Positions 25,767 to 33,793 of a stretch of DNA of 64,000 nt are shown piece after piece. The stretch lies in the NCBI GenBank assembly GCA_900541685.1, contig UQKM01000003.1, forward strand, positions 1 to 64,000, read 5' to 3'. Under the pieces are notes generated by a model, which did not search any database, was not told the DNA's origin, and saw only the letters and a program-made list of their open reading frames with translations. The stretch is from an uncultured Collinsella sp. (GTDB lineage: Bacteria; Actinomycetota; Coriobacteriia; Coriobacteriales; Coriobacteriaceae). Both the position numbers and the translations under genes were made by a program. How positions within the stretch are numbered: position 1 is the first letter of the stretch; each line of letters begins with the position of its first letter.

Positions 25767-26972
25767 ATGCGTACGATCACCGAGTCCGAGTCCACCCCCA
25801 AGGCCGACGGCTTCTTTATGCCCGCTGAGTTCGCCCCGCAGGATCGCGTGTGGATGGGTTGGCCCCACCGCACCGACACCTGGGCCCACGGCGCCAAGCC
25901 GGCTCAGAAGCAGTATGCCGCCATCGCCCGCGCCATCGCCGAGTTCACCCCGGTTACCATGTGCGCCAACCAGGTCGACTATGCCAACTGCAAGGCCGTC
26001 TTCGAGGAGGACGAGAACGTCACCGTCATCGAGATGACCACCGACGACGCCTGGTTCCGCGACACCGCCGCCACCTACGTCATCAACGGCAAGGGTGAGA
26101 AGCGCGCCAACCACTGGCACTTCAACGCCTACGGCGGTCTCGTCGACGGCCTCTATTTCCCGTGGGACAAGGACGAGCAGATCGCCCTTAAGATGGCTGA
26201 GCTTTCCGGCTGCCGCCGCTATCGTCCCGATGACATGATCCTCGAGGGCGGCTCCATCACCGTTGACGGCGAGGGCACCCTTGTCGTGACCGACCAGTGC
26301 CTGCTTTCCCCGGGCCGCACCTGCTCTGCAGTGCTCGAGGAGGAAGAGGATCCCGAGTCCATCTGGCCCAAGTTCCACAAGAAGTTTGAGCCCTGGAGCG
26401 AGGAGCTTCGCGCCTACATGGACGAGCACCTCAAGGATTACCTGGGCGTCGAGAAGGTCATCTGGGTCAAGGAGGGCATCGACCCCGAGGAGACCAACGG
26501 CCACATCGACGACGTCGCCACGTTCATCGCCCCGGGCGTCATGGCCTGCATCTGGACCGACGATCCCGAGTATCCGTTCTACGAGCAGTGCCACGCTGCC
26601 TACGAGACCCTCTCCAACGCCGTTGACGCCAAGGGCCGCAAGATGAAGGTCTACAAGCTCTGCATGCCCGTGACCCCGCTGTTCATGGACCAGGCCTCCT
26701 GCGACACCATCGACGCCGACGAGAACGCCGAGCCGCGCGTCCCCGACGAGCCGCTGATCGCGTCCTACATGAACTACCTGGTCACCAACCACGGCGTCAT
26801 CGTCCCGCAGTACGGCGACGAGAACGACCAGCTGGCCGTCGACACGCTCCAGAAGATCTATGACGAGGTCTGGGGCGAGGGCGTCTACAAGTGCGTCGGC
26901 GTCCAGTCCGAGCAGGTCGTCTTCGGCGGCGGCAACATCCACTGCATTACGCAGCAGGAGCCCTCGGCGTAA
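25767..26972 (+). CDS. aguA: Agmatine deiminase
   Basis: Hydrolyses agmatine to N-carbamoylputrescine and ammonia. 401 residues, slightly longer than the usual ~365-380. The guanidino-group-modifying fold is shown by DRVWMGWPHR (~residue 22), WFRDTAATYVIN (~residue 93), NGHIDDVATFIAPG with the catalytic His (~residue 246), and GGGNIHCITQQEP with the nucleophile Cys near residue 393. ATG 25767 has GGAGG upstream. It is flanked by two paralogous antiporters and follows ptcA, forming an agmatine fermentation cluster. Confidence 0.93.
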   Translation: MRTITESESTPKADGFFMPAEFAPQDRVWMGWPHRTDTWAHGAKPAQKQYAAIARAIAEFTPVTMCANQVDYANCKAVFEEDENVTVIEMTTDDAWFRDTAATYVINGKGEKRANHWHFNAYGGLVDGLYFPWDKDEQIALKMAELSGCRRYRPDDMILEGGSITVDGEGTLVVTDQCLLSPGRTCSAVLEEEEDPESIWPKFHKKFEPWSEELRAYMDEHLKDYLGVEKVIWVKEGIDPEETNGHIDDVATFIAPGVMACIWTDDPEYPFYEQCHAAYETLSNAVDAKGRKMKVYKLCMPVTPLFMDQASCDTIDADENAEPRVPDEPLIASYMNYLVTNHGVIVPQYGDENDQLAVDTLQKIYDEVWGEGVYKCVGVQSEQVVFGGGNIHCITQQEPSA

Positions 26973-27060
26973 CTCAGGCACGCCACCTTGGCGTTCACTC
27001 GTCGCTTACGTAGCGTCAGTACGCTACGCTCCTCGTTCGCGCCAATCTGGCGCACCTGAG
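26973..27060. repeat. Nested hairpin, second family, copy 1
   Basis: Outer pairs CTCAGG-ca-CGCCA and TGGCG-cac-CTGAG enclose a conserved box CTCGTCGCTTACGT, the inner hairpin TAGCGT/ACGCTA and the box ACGCTCCTCGTTCG. It starts right after the aguA stop. Confidence 0.6.
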
Positions 27061-27085
27061 CACGCCGAGTAAACGTCTGACTTTC

Positions 27086-27170
27086 CGAGGCACCCCATCT
27101 CGCCGCTCAAACCGTCGCTCGCGTACCAAAGTACGCTTCGCTCCTCTTTCGCGGCGACCTGGGGCACCTC
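27086..27170. repeat. Nested hairpin, second family, copy 2
   Basis: Outer pairs CGAGGCACCCC and GGGGCACCTCG, with CGCCGC/GCGGCG inside, enclose ACCGTCGCTCGCGT, the inner hairpin GTACcaaaGTAC and TCGCTCCTCTTTCG. The boxes resemble copy 1 while the arms differ. Confidence 0.6.
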
Positions 27171-27268
27171 GAAAACCCAGCCGATCAATCGGACGGTCGG
27201 TGAATCGGACCATCTTGGGGCATTGATGGCTGATTTGCTTGATGTCTTGGTCGGTTGGGTTTTCTTTG

Positions 27269-27306
27269 GGCACTCCGTTGCCTCCACATCGGAGTGCCTT
27301 TTTTCT
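27269..27306 (+). terminator. Terminator downstream of aguA region
   Basis: Arms GGCACTCCG (27269-27277) and CGGAGTGCC (27290-27298) followed by TTTTTTC. A strong intrinsic terminator between aguA and the second antiporter. Confidence 0.85.
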
Positions 27307-27316
27307 TTGATTGAAT

Positions 27317-27385
27317 ACGCGTCTGGCCTGGGATTTTTTGCGGGTTAGGCCAATTGTTCGCTTGAATTTCCCAGGTCAGACGCGT
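27317..27385. repeat. Inverted repeat upstream of the second antiporter
   Basis: ACGCGTCTGGCCTGGGA (27317-27333) pairs with TCCCAGGTCAGACGCGT (27369-27385) with one extra base in the left arm. The 17-base arms enclose a T-rich loop. The rest of 27386-27612 shows nothing recognisable. Confidence 0.6.
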
Positions 27386-27612
27386 CTTCAATTGCCGAAA
27401 GTTCCCGGTCGCGAACGCGGCCGTTTTGATCGGAGTATCTATGTACCAGCGTATCGTTATCTACACGCGCCTGTTCCGCGAGCGTTGGTCCAATAATTGC
27501 ATCCTCTCTTCTCTTTGGGATGGCACCTGCACCGGTGACGCGGCCTGCAACCCTACCTTGGGCTGCGCCTTCGGTACAGATGCCATCCTTTTTGCTGTAG
27601 GGGGAGCGTGCC

Positions 27613-29022
27613 ATGGCAGGTAAAAAGTTCTCCCTGATCGAGGTCATCCTTTCGGTTATCTGCGTCGTGTTTACCATCGAGGCGGCGGCTCCGGCATCTG
27701 CCATGGGCAACGTGCAGTTCTTCTGGTGGATCTTCCTTATCATTACGTTTTTGCTTCCCTATGGTCTGGTGGTGGCCGAGCTGGGTACGGCGTTTGATTC
27801 CGAGGGCGGCCTGTACGATTGGGTTCGCTTGGGCCTGGGCGACCGTTGGGGCGCCCGTTGCTCTTGGTGCTACTGGGTTAACTTTCCGCTGTGGGTGGCA
27901 AGTATCGCCTGCATGTTCCCCAGTGTCATTAATGCGGTGTGGGGTATCGAGTTTTCACTCGGGATCCGAATTGCCATCGAGATTGCCTTTGTGTGGGGCG
28001 TCACGGTCATGGCAATGCAGCCGGTTGCCGAGGCCGATTGGGTCATGGACGGCGGCGCCGTCATCAAGGTGCTCATTACCGCTGTGGTGGGAATCGTCGG
28101 CATTTGGTTTGCCTGCAATAACGGCTTTGCCAACGACATGTCGTTTAAGACCTTCATTCCAGATCTGGGCGACACCAATTCGTTGACGTACCTATCGATC
28201 ATCCTATTCAACTTTATGGGCTTTGAGGTGGTCGCGACTTTTGCCAGCACGATGAAGAACCCGTCGTGCGATATCCCCAAGGCGGTTATTGCCGGTGGCG
28301 TGGCCATTGCGGCAATTTACATCATTTGCGGCATTGGCATTGGAGCCGCGGTTCCCACCGAGCAGCTTTCACTCGATTCGGGCATTGTGGACGCAGTCGC
28401 CGCTATGGTGGGGCGCGCTCACCCGCTGACGATGGTCGTTGGCGTGGCCTTTTTGGTGACGCTGTTCGCCAACATGATCTGCTGGAGCTTTGGCGTCAAC
28501 AACGTGGCGAGCTATGCCGCGCGCCATGGCAACATGCCGCGCCCCTTTGCGCTGGTGTCCAAGAAGACCGGCATGCCCAATGGCTCGGCAATCATTAACG
28601 GTTGTTTTGCCAGCTTGGTGCTGCTACTTCAGATTCCGCTGGGCGAGGGTTCCGACGTTTTTTGGGTATTCTTTTCGATGAACGTCGTCTTTCTGCTCAT
28701 GAGCTATATCCCGATGTTCCCAGCGTTTTGGCGCCTGCGCAAATATGACGATCGCCCGCGCGTGTTCCGTGCACCCTTCGAGGGCAAGGTGCTTGCGGTG
28801 GCACTTGCGATTCCCGTGGTGGAGCTTGTGCTTTCGATTGTCGCTACGATTGTGCCGCTCAACGGCTCGCCCGCCGAAATGGCAAAGTTGCCCATTCTCA
28901 TGGGTGTGGTGATCGTCGTGTTGCTGGGCGAGGTTTCGCGCCTCATATCGCGCCGCGGCCGCAGCGTCGACAATCCCGGCGTTGGTGCAAGGGAATCAGG
29001 TTTCTTTGCACCAAAACAGTAG
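27613..29022 (+). CDS. Second APC-family amino acid/polyamine antiporter
   Basis: 469 residues, about 12 membrane helices, clearly paralogous to the gene at 23960 (EAAAPASAMGNVQFFWWIF, VVAELGTAFDSEGGLYDWVR, MSYIPMFPAFWRLRKYD versus closely similar segments there). It has its own upstream region after a strong terminator, so it may be expressed separately. A different polyamine or amino acid substrate is possible. GGGGGAGC precedes the start. Confidence 0.87.
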   Translation: MAGKKFSLIEVILSVICVVFTIEAAAPASAMGNVQFFWWIFLIITFLLPYGLVVAELGTAFDSEGGLYDWVRLGLGDRWGARCSWCYWVNFPLWVASIACMFPSVINAVWGIEFSLGIRIAIEIAFVWGVTVMAMQPVAEADWVMDGGAVIKVLITAVVGIVGIWFACNNGFANDMSFKTFIPDLGDTNSLTYLSIILFNFMGFEVVATFASTMKNPSCDIPKAVIAGGVAIAAIYIICGIGIGAAVPTEQLSLDSGIVDAVAAMVGRAHPLTMVVGVAFLVTLFANMICWSFGVNNVASYAARHGNMPRPFALVSKKTGMPNGSAIINGCFASLVLLLQIPLGEGSDVFWVFFSMNVVFLLMSYIPMFPAFWRLRKYDDRPRVFRAPFEGKVLAVALAIPVVELVLSIVATIVPLNGSPAEMAKLPILMGVVIVVLLGEVSRLISRRGRSVDNPGVGARESGFFAPKQ

Positions 29023-29057
29023 CGCCGCGAGTTGCGCAGCGCTTGCTGTGTCTTGGA

Positions 29058-29249
29058 TTACTGCTCGCAGTGCTCGGGATCAGAAGCGAGCTTAGGCGCA
29101 AAGTAGGGAACGTGGCCCAGGTACGGACAGCCGTCCGGGCGCTCGTCGACAACGCAGGGGATATCGTCGTAGGTGAGTGAGTCGCTCAGGCGGGCGATGG
29201 CCTTAGCGGCAGGAGCGACGAGCATCTTGAGAGGTGCGATAGGCGCCAT
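29058..29249 (-). CDS. Small cysteine-containing protein of unknown function
   Basis: 63 residues, not recognised. The C-terminal half is polar and has three cysteines (IPCVVDERPDGCPYLGHVPY ... EHCEQ). The N-terminal part (MAPIAPLKMLVAPAAKAIARL) is an amphipathic or weakly hydrophobic helix. AAAGGAG lies 6-7 bases before the ATG, which supports a real gene. It is convergent with the second antiporter. The Cys spacing could bind metal, but this is speculative. Confidence 0.65.
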   Translation of the reverse strand: MAPIAPLKMLVAPAAKAIARLSDSLTYDDIPCVVDERPDGCPYLGHVPYFAPKLASDPEHCEQ

Positions 29250-29331
29250 GGCATCTCCTTTCTTGCATGCGACCCGTGTTTTGGCGCGAATGTATACGCC
29301 GCCAGTCTAGCATCCCGCCGCGGAGAGCTCC

Positions 29332-29371
29332 AAACCACCACAAAGGGGACAGGCACCTTTGTGGTGGTTTT
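29332..29371. repeat. CCACCACAAAGG repeat hairpin, copy 3
   Basis: Same arms as at 6901 and 12556 with the loop GGACAGGCA as in copy 1. It lies 80 bases upstream of the small minus-strand gene, so here it is not clearly a terminator for any gene. Confidence 0.75.
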
Positions 29372-29472
29372 GGTGTTTGACCAGATAATACCTGTTATCG
29401 CTCCCGGGCAGTCGTTGGGGACGTTCTAAAACGGTTATATGTCACTATCCAATAACGCCTCTGAACTGGGCC

Positions 29473-29541
29473 ACTATTAGATTATGGAAAACACTACTGC
29501 AAGATTATGGCAAATGATACTGTCAGATTATTGCGTGTGCT
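29473..29541. repeat. Three tandem 23-base repeats
   Basis: Units at 29473, 29496 and 29519 share ACTnnnAGATTATGG followed by a variable 8-base part. Just upstream (29413-29435) is a partial GGGGACGTTC-type repeat. They look like iterated binding sites or remnants. There are too few units for a CRISPR. Confidence 0.55.
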
Positions 29542-29566
29542 GCTGTAGTCGTCGGGGGCCTGCCTT

Positions 29567-29617
29567 ATGAGCGCCGGCATGGTGCGAACTGTCATCGCTG
29601 CCCGCTGCAGCGAGTAG
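29567..29617 (+). pseudogene. 3' remnant of a BceB-like permease gene
   Basis: MSAGMVRTVIAARCSE followed by a stop matches the last residues of the permease ending at 21128 (MSTGMVRAAIATRYSE). The match continues into the downstream intergenic DNA to about 29945. It is the tail of a lost or duplicated copy. Confidence 0.75.
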
Positions 29618-29945
29618 CAAGCGGGCAAAACCGCCTCAAAACCAGCGCGAACAACCGCCGCGAAGAGGATCGGATCCCTTTCGCGGCGGTTGTTCGCCTA
29701 TCTGGAGCGCCTCAAAACCAAGTGAGTAGGCTTTTTTGGATCTGCCGAGCATATCACGACAAGTGCTCAATAAAACCGCAGGTCAGCGCTGTGGCGATTC
29801 GGGGTGTGCTCGGCCTCCTGCAAAAAGTCTACTCACTTGGTTTTGGCTGCTAGAAGACTGCCGCGAGGGAAGGCAACTTCCTCGCGGCGGTTGGCGTTTA
29901 CCCAGATAAAACCTGCCAAAATAAACCTGTCCCTTTTTGGCATGT
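29618..29945. repeat. Duplicate of the intergenic block at 21129-21458
   Basis: The order of elements is the same in both places: CGCCGCGAAG terminator, 131-bp palindrome (29714-29844 here), CCGCGAGGGA hairpin and the CCTGCC...GGGACAGG repeat (29908-29945). Sequence divergence is modest, so the duplication is not recent. Confidence 0.75.
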
Positions 29946-30008
29946 CCCTTTTGGCGTGGCTGATTGCTTTGGGCTGTCTTGGAGAAAGCCCGTGAGGCGG
30001 CACTCAAG

Positions 30009-30659
30009 CTAATCCTGCGTGTCGCCTCCGTACATGTAGACGATAAAGCCGTCGCCGGTGTCTTGGCTGTGATCTTCCAAGATGCGCTTCATGTTGAGGT
30101 GCTCGTAGAACTGCCAGTCGGAGCTGCAGTCGCTCATCAGGAAGAACTTGGTGCAGCCTGCCCGGGCGAGCTCGGCGCGCGCAAGGTCGATGAGCGCGCG
30201 GCCGAGCCCCTTGCCCTGCCACTCGGGCACGATGATGATGAGGTTGAGTTGGCCCTGGGCATACTCATTGCCCGTGGCGGCAAAGCGGTCGGCCGTGGCC
30301 TTCTCGCGGCTGTCGCCAAAGAGCGGGCCCTCGAGCTTGGCGTCGGCGGTCTTCGCCATCTCGGTTGCCTGGGCGAACATCTCGTCGTAGCAGGGTACCC
30401 ACGTGGGGTTGGTACGCGGCTTGCCGTCTTCGAAGATGCCGATGCAGCAGGCGGCGATAATGCGGCCCTCGGCCTCGGCGACAAGCGCGATGGGGGAGCG
30501 CTGCAGCTGCATGGCGATGTTAAAGCGCGCGCAGAAATCGGCAGCTTCGACGTCGCCGCGGTTGCGCAGCGTGTTGCACCACAGCTGGTTGTAGATGGCG
30601 GCGATGCCGGTCAGGTCATCAAGTGTGGTGGCGCGCAGGGCTACGTTGTCAAGGCTCAT
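30009..30659 (-). CDS. GNAT-family N-acetyltransferase
   Basis: 216 residues. The acetyl-CoA-binding motif is VPEWQGKGLGRALIDLA near residue 145, preceded by the beta-strand QLNLIIIV. The C-terminal FYEHLNMKRI is also typical of GNAT enzymes. The N-terminal ~40 residues (ATTLDDLTGIAAIYNQLW) match the usual first helices. The substrate is unknown. It lies alone between a duplicated repeat block and an insertion sequence. Confidence 0.82.
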   Translation of the reverse strand: MSLDNVALRATTLDDLTGIAAIYNQLWCNTLRNRGDVEAADFCARFNIAMQLQRSPIALVAEAEGRIIAACCIGIFEDGKPRTNPTWVPCYDEMFAQATEMAKTADAKLEGPLFGDSREKATADRFAATGNEYAQGQLNLIIIVPEWQGKGLGRALIDLARAELARAGCTKFFLMSDCSSDWQFYEHLNMKRILEDHSQDTGDGFIVYMYGGDTQD

Positions 30660-30767
30660 GGAGGCTCCTTCCGGGTTGGGTCAGGCCACCTCTGAGTGTG
30701 ACATGGCCGCAGGGCCGCCGCATCAACCATTCGGTAGACGACCCCCGATCCCACGGGGGCGGAGAGA

Positions 30768-30823
30768 TAGTCATTGGGGACGTTCTTAAACGACTGGTCA
30801 AACAAGAGCGTCCCCAACGACTA
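30768..30823. repeat. REP-like hairpin, GGGGACG family, with partial copy after it
   Basis: TAGTCATTGGGGACG ... and the partly complementary CGTCCCCAACGACTA enclose GACTGGTCAAACAAG. It is related to 74-129. A partial copy follows at about 30827-30875 (GGAACGTCCCCAACTGCC). The IS110-type left end begins about 45 bases further on. Confidence 0.7.
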
Positions 30824-31043
30824 CCTCAAGGAATGTCCCAGACTGCCGGCAGAAAAGGAACGTCCCCAACTGCCGCATCCGGAGCAAGACAACGCCGCAG
30901 GTAGAGGACGGACAGACACCATGACCCAATCCAGGGGCACGGAAACGACAGGAGCCCCCGCTCGTGACCGCGGGTCGGGGCTGCGACAATGTTGTTGAAG
31001 TGCCAGAGGCGCAGCCGCGCCGCAACGAGGTTGGGAGGCTCCC

Positions 31044-32165
31044 GTGCCTAGATATTCTACCGCCTTCGGAATGGACGTACACCTCAGGTCCACCACCGTC
31101 TGCGCGCTCGACGCGGAGACGGGCGAGGCCGTGACGAGGAGGTTCCGCGGCAACCCCTGGGGCGAGGTCGCGGAGTGGATGTCGGGCTTCCCCGGCCCGT
31201 CGCTCGCCGCCTACGAGAGCGGCTACCTCGGCTTCGCCCCGCAAAGGGAGCTCTCCGGGCTCGGCGTCGACTGCGTCGTCGCGGCCGTCTCCAAGGTCCC
31301 GAGGTCGGCTGCCGACCTCTCGTCCAAGAACGACCGCAACGACGCGGCCAGGATGGCCAAGGCGATACTGTCGCACGACGTCACCCCGGTATGGGTGCCG
31401 TCCCCCGAGATCGAGGGGCTCAGGGACCTCGCCGCCGCCCACGACGCGGCGACCGCGAGGCTCGCGGCGGCGAAGCAGCGGCTCCTGGCGTTCCTAGCCC
31501 GCCGCGGCTATGTCTACGGCGGCACGACGCCGGCCGGCAACCCCCGGAAGTACTGGACGTACGGCTTCCTCAGGTGGCTCGACGGCATACACCCCGCCGA
31601 CGACGGAGGCATCCGGGCGCTTGCGGCGCTGAGGAACGAGGTCGAGGCGGCCGACGAGACGAGGGAGGCCCTCCTCGCCGAATACAGGGCCGCCGTCGCG
31701 GCGGGCCCCCTCTCGGCCGAGGTCGAGGCGCTCCAGTCGATCAAGGGGTGCGGGTTCGCGCTCGCCGCCGCCTTCGCGTCCGAGGTCGGCGACTTCTCGA
31801 GGTTCCGCTCCGGCAGGCAGGTGACGGCCTACTTCGGCCTCGCCCCGAAGCAGAGGTCGAGCGCGGACTCCGTGCGCCTCGGCGGAATCAGCGGGGCCGG
31901 CAACGCGCTCGTCAGGAAGCTGGCTGTCGAGGGGTCCTGGTGCTATGCCCAGGCCGGCCACCAGCCGAAGCTGATGCCCAAGGGCTCCGGCGTGCCCCTC
32001 GAGATAAGGATGCACGGGAGGAAGGGGTCCGAGAGGCTCCTGCGCCGCCGCGAGGAGATGATCGCCCGCGGGATGCCGCAGGCGAAGGCGAACGCGGCCA
32101 CCGCGGCCGAGCTCGTGAGGTGGCTGTGGGCCCTCGGCACGATGTGCCGGGAGGGCGCGGAATAG
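31044..32165 (+). CDS. IS110-family transposase (DEDD recombinase)
   Basis: 373 residues. The N-terminal RuvC-like DEDD domain has GMDVHLRSTTVCALD (first Asp), AAYESGYLG (Glu) and KNDRNDAARMAKAIL (Asp pair). The C-terminal Transposase_20 domain has LQSIKGCGFALAAAF (~residue 232) and YFGLAPKQRSS ... GGISGAGNALVRKL with the conserved serine region. Codon use is markedly G/C-rich (AGG for Arg, CTC, GCC) compared with neighbours, consistent with transfer. The frame is intact. Confidence 0.92.
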   Translation: MPRYSTAFGMDVHLRSTTVCALDAETGEAVTRRFRGNPWGEVAEWMSGFPGPSLAAYESGYLGFAPQRELSGLGVDCVVAAVSKVPRSAADLSSKNDRNDAARMAKAILSHDVTPVWVPSPEIEGLRDLAAAHDAATARLAAAKQRLLAFLARRGYVYGGTTPAGNPRKYWTYGFLRWLDGIHPADDGGIRALAALRNEVEAADETREALLAEYRAAVAAGPLSAEVEALQSIKGCGFALAAAFASEVGDFSRFRSGRQVTAYFGLAPKQRSSADSVRLGGISGAGNALVRKLAVEGSWCYAQAGHQPKLMPKGSGVPLEIRMHGRKGSERLLRRREEMIARGMPQAKANAATAAELVRWLWALGTMCREGAE

Positions 32166-32430
32166 ACATAAGCCCCCGTCCCGGCGAGCCGGGCAGCCTT
32201 CGGGGACACCCCCGTTCTCGCTGTGCGCGCGGCGGCCGCCGCATGCGCGAAGACAGACTAGGGGAACCCCGCCGAAGGAGAGGATTGCGGGCCGCCGGAG
32301 CGGTATCCGCGGATATGAGACTGAGCCGAAGGCGTCGATGACATGCCGGGGGCGGACCGGGACGGGTTTAACGGCAGGCCCCGCCGACCGATTGCAAGCG
32401 GTCGGCGGGGCCATTGTGGCCCTTGACAGT
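32166..32430 (+). ncRNA. Candidate guide (bridge/seek) RNA region of the IS
   Basis: 265 non-coding bases downstream of the transposase. A perfect 14-bp hairpin (GGCCCCGCCGACCG at 32377-32390, complement at 32399-32412, 8-base loop) lies near the right end. In IS1111-type elements the target-recognising RNA is made from the region downstream of the transposase, so this is the expected place. The RNA itself and its guide loops are inferred, not demonstrated. Confidence 0.45.
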
Positions 32431-32553
32431 GGATTGGGTCATATGAGCGAGCGGGTCGCATTTGAGACAAGGTGACGTGAAACGAAAGGGCGCCGACCTT
32501 CTGGTTGCGCCCTTGAAGTTGAACGTCAGATTGTCCAAATGCGGCCCGCGTAA

Positions 32554-33585
32554 CTAAATACGCTCTGCGATCTCGTGGATGAGGTAGTCGGTCTTTTCCC
32601 AGCCTAGGCACGGGTCGGTGATCGACTTGCCAAAGACGCCGCCGTCGACCGGCTGGTTGCCGTCCTCCAGGTAAGACTCGATCATAAAGCCCTTGACCAG
32701 CTTGGAGATGGACTCGTTGCGGCGGCAGCTGTCGAGCACTTCCTTGCAAATGCGATACTGCTCCAGCGGACGCTTGCCCGAGTTGTCATGGTTGCAGTCG
32801 ATGATCGCTGCCGGATTGGCATAGCCGGCATGCTCGGTATAGCGCTCGGCCAGGCGCTCCAGGTGCTCGTAGTGGTAATTGGGGTAGGTGCGCCCATCGA
32901 GGCCGATGTAGCCGCGCATGACGGCGTGCGCGAGCGGGTTGCCATCGCACTCGACCTCCCAGTTGCGGAAGATGAAGCTCTGGTGCGCCTGCGCGGCGTA
33001 AATAGAGTTGAGCATGACGGTGGTGGAACCGGCGGTGGGGTTCTTCATGCCCACGGGCACCGAAATGCCGCTCGACACCAGGCGATGCTCCTGGTTTTCG
33101 ACCGAGCGCGCGCCCACGGCAACATAGCTCAACAGGTCAACGAGGTACTGGTAGTTGGACGGATAGAGCATCTCGTCGGCGGTGAAGAAGCCCGTTTCCT
33201 CAATAACACGCAGATGCATATGGCGGATGGCCTTGACGCCCTCGAGCAGGTCGTCGGGAGCCTCGGGGTTGGGGTTGTGCAGAAGGCCCTTGTAGCCGGT
33301 GCCCTTGGTACGCGGCTTATTGGTGTAGACGCGCGGAATGATGATGAGCTTGTCCTTGACCTCCTCGGCGGTCTTGACCAGGCGGTTCATGTACTCAAGC
33401 ACCGAATCCTCGCGGTCGGCAGAGCACGGGCCGATGATGAGCACCTTACGTGCGTCCTCGCCGGTAAAGACTTTGGCGACCTCGGCGTCAAATGCCTGCT
33501 TTTTGGCGGTAAGCTCGGCAGAAAGCGGCATTTCCTCGCGGATCTCCATGGGGATCGGCAGCCTGCGTTTGAATTCCATGGCCAT
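32554..33585 (-). CDS. aroF: 3-deoxy-7-phosphoheptulonate (DAHP) synthase, AroAI-alpha type
   Basis: First step of the shikimate pathway: condenses phosphoenolpyruvate with erythrose-4-phosphate. 343 residues, close to E. coli AroF/G/H. Motifs: LIIGPCSADRED (~residue 48), IPRVYTNKPRTKGTGYKGL (~residue 85), TADEMLYP, and DPCLGWE near the C-terminus. Which of the three E. coli paralogs it matches in feedback specificity cannot be decided, so the symbol is a family label. AAAGGAGG precedes the ATG. The IS ends about 110 bases downstream of the stop. Confidence 0.9.
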   Translation of the reverse strand: MAMEFKRRLPIPMEIREEMPLSAELTAKKQAFDAEVAKVFTGEDARKVLIIGPCSADREDSVLEYMNRLVKTAEEVKDKLIIIPRVYTNKPRTKGTGYKGLLHNPNPEAPDDLLEGVKAIRHMHLRVIEETGFFTADEMLYPSNYQYLVDLLSYVAVGARSVENQEHRLVSSGISVPVGMKNPTAGSTTVMLNSIYAAQAHQSFIFRNWEVECDGNPLAHAVMRGYIGLDGRTYPNYHYEHLERLAERYTEHAGYANPAAIIDCNHDNSGKRPLEQYRICKEVLDSCRRNESISKLVKGFMIESYLEDGNQPVDGGVFGKSITDPCLGWEKTDYLIHEIAERI

Positions 33586-33673
33586 ACGGGGCCTCCTTTA
33601 TCAATTAACAGCAACAATTGGCGAATTCTCGAATGCTCGGCATTATCCGCTGTCGCACGCTAAAGTGCAAGCG

Positions 33674-33712
33674 AAACCTGCCGAAAAGGGACAGGTTTAT
33701 TTTGGTCGGTTT
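33674..33712. repeat. CCTGCC...GGGACAGG REP-like repeat, copy 3
   Basis: AAACCTGCCGAAAAGGGACA continuing GGTTTATTTTGGTCGGTTT, in the orientation of the copies at 56795 and 63516. It lies upstream of the DAHP synthase start rather than after a gene. Confidence 0.75.
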
Positions 33713-33793
33713 TATCTGGGGAAATGTCGGCACTCGCCGGAAGGGGGGACCGGCGTACGACATGCTGGAGCAAGTTGGATCTTCTGCGGCATA

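Larger units (their letters stand above)
30921..32442 (+). mobile_element. IS110/IS1111-type insertion sequence
   Basis: One transposase gene framed by 12-base inverted repeats ATGACCCAATCC (30921-30932) and GGATTGGGTCAT (32431-32442). Subterminal repeats and a long non-coding stretch downstream of the transposase fit the IS1111 group. The true ends may lie a few bases outside the repeats, since GACAGACAC before the left repeat is shared with the element end at window position 46-54. No target duplication was found, as expected for this family. Confidence 0.8.

Noticed and set aside
29473..29541. CRISPR array
   Set aside because: Only three units, with 8-base variable parts and no cas genes.
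31175..32341. 388-codon frame overlapping the transposase on the same strand
   Set aside because: The translation is Arg/Gly/Pro-rich shadow sequence; the frame at 31044 has the full IS110 family motifs.
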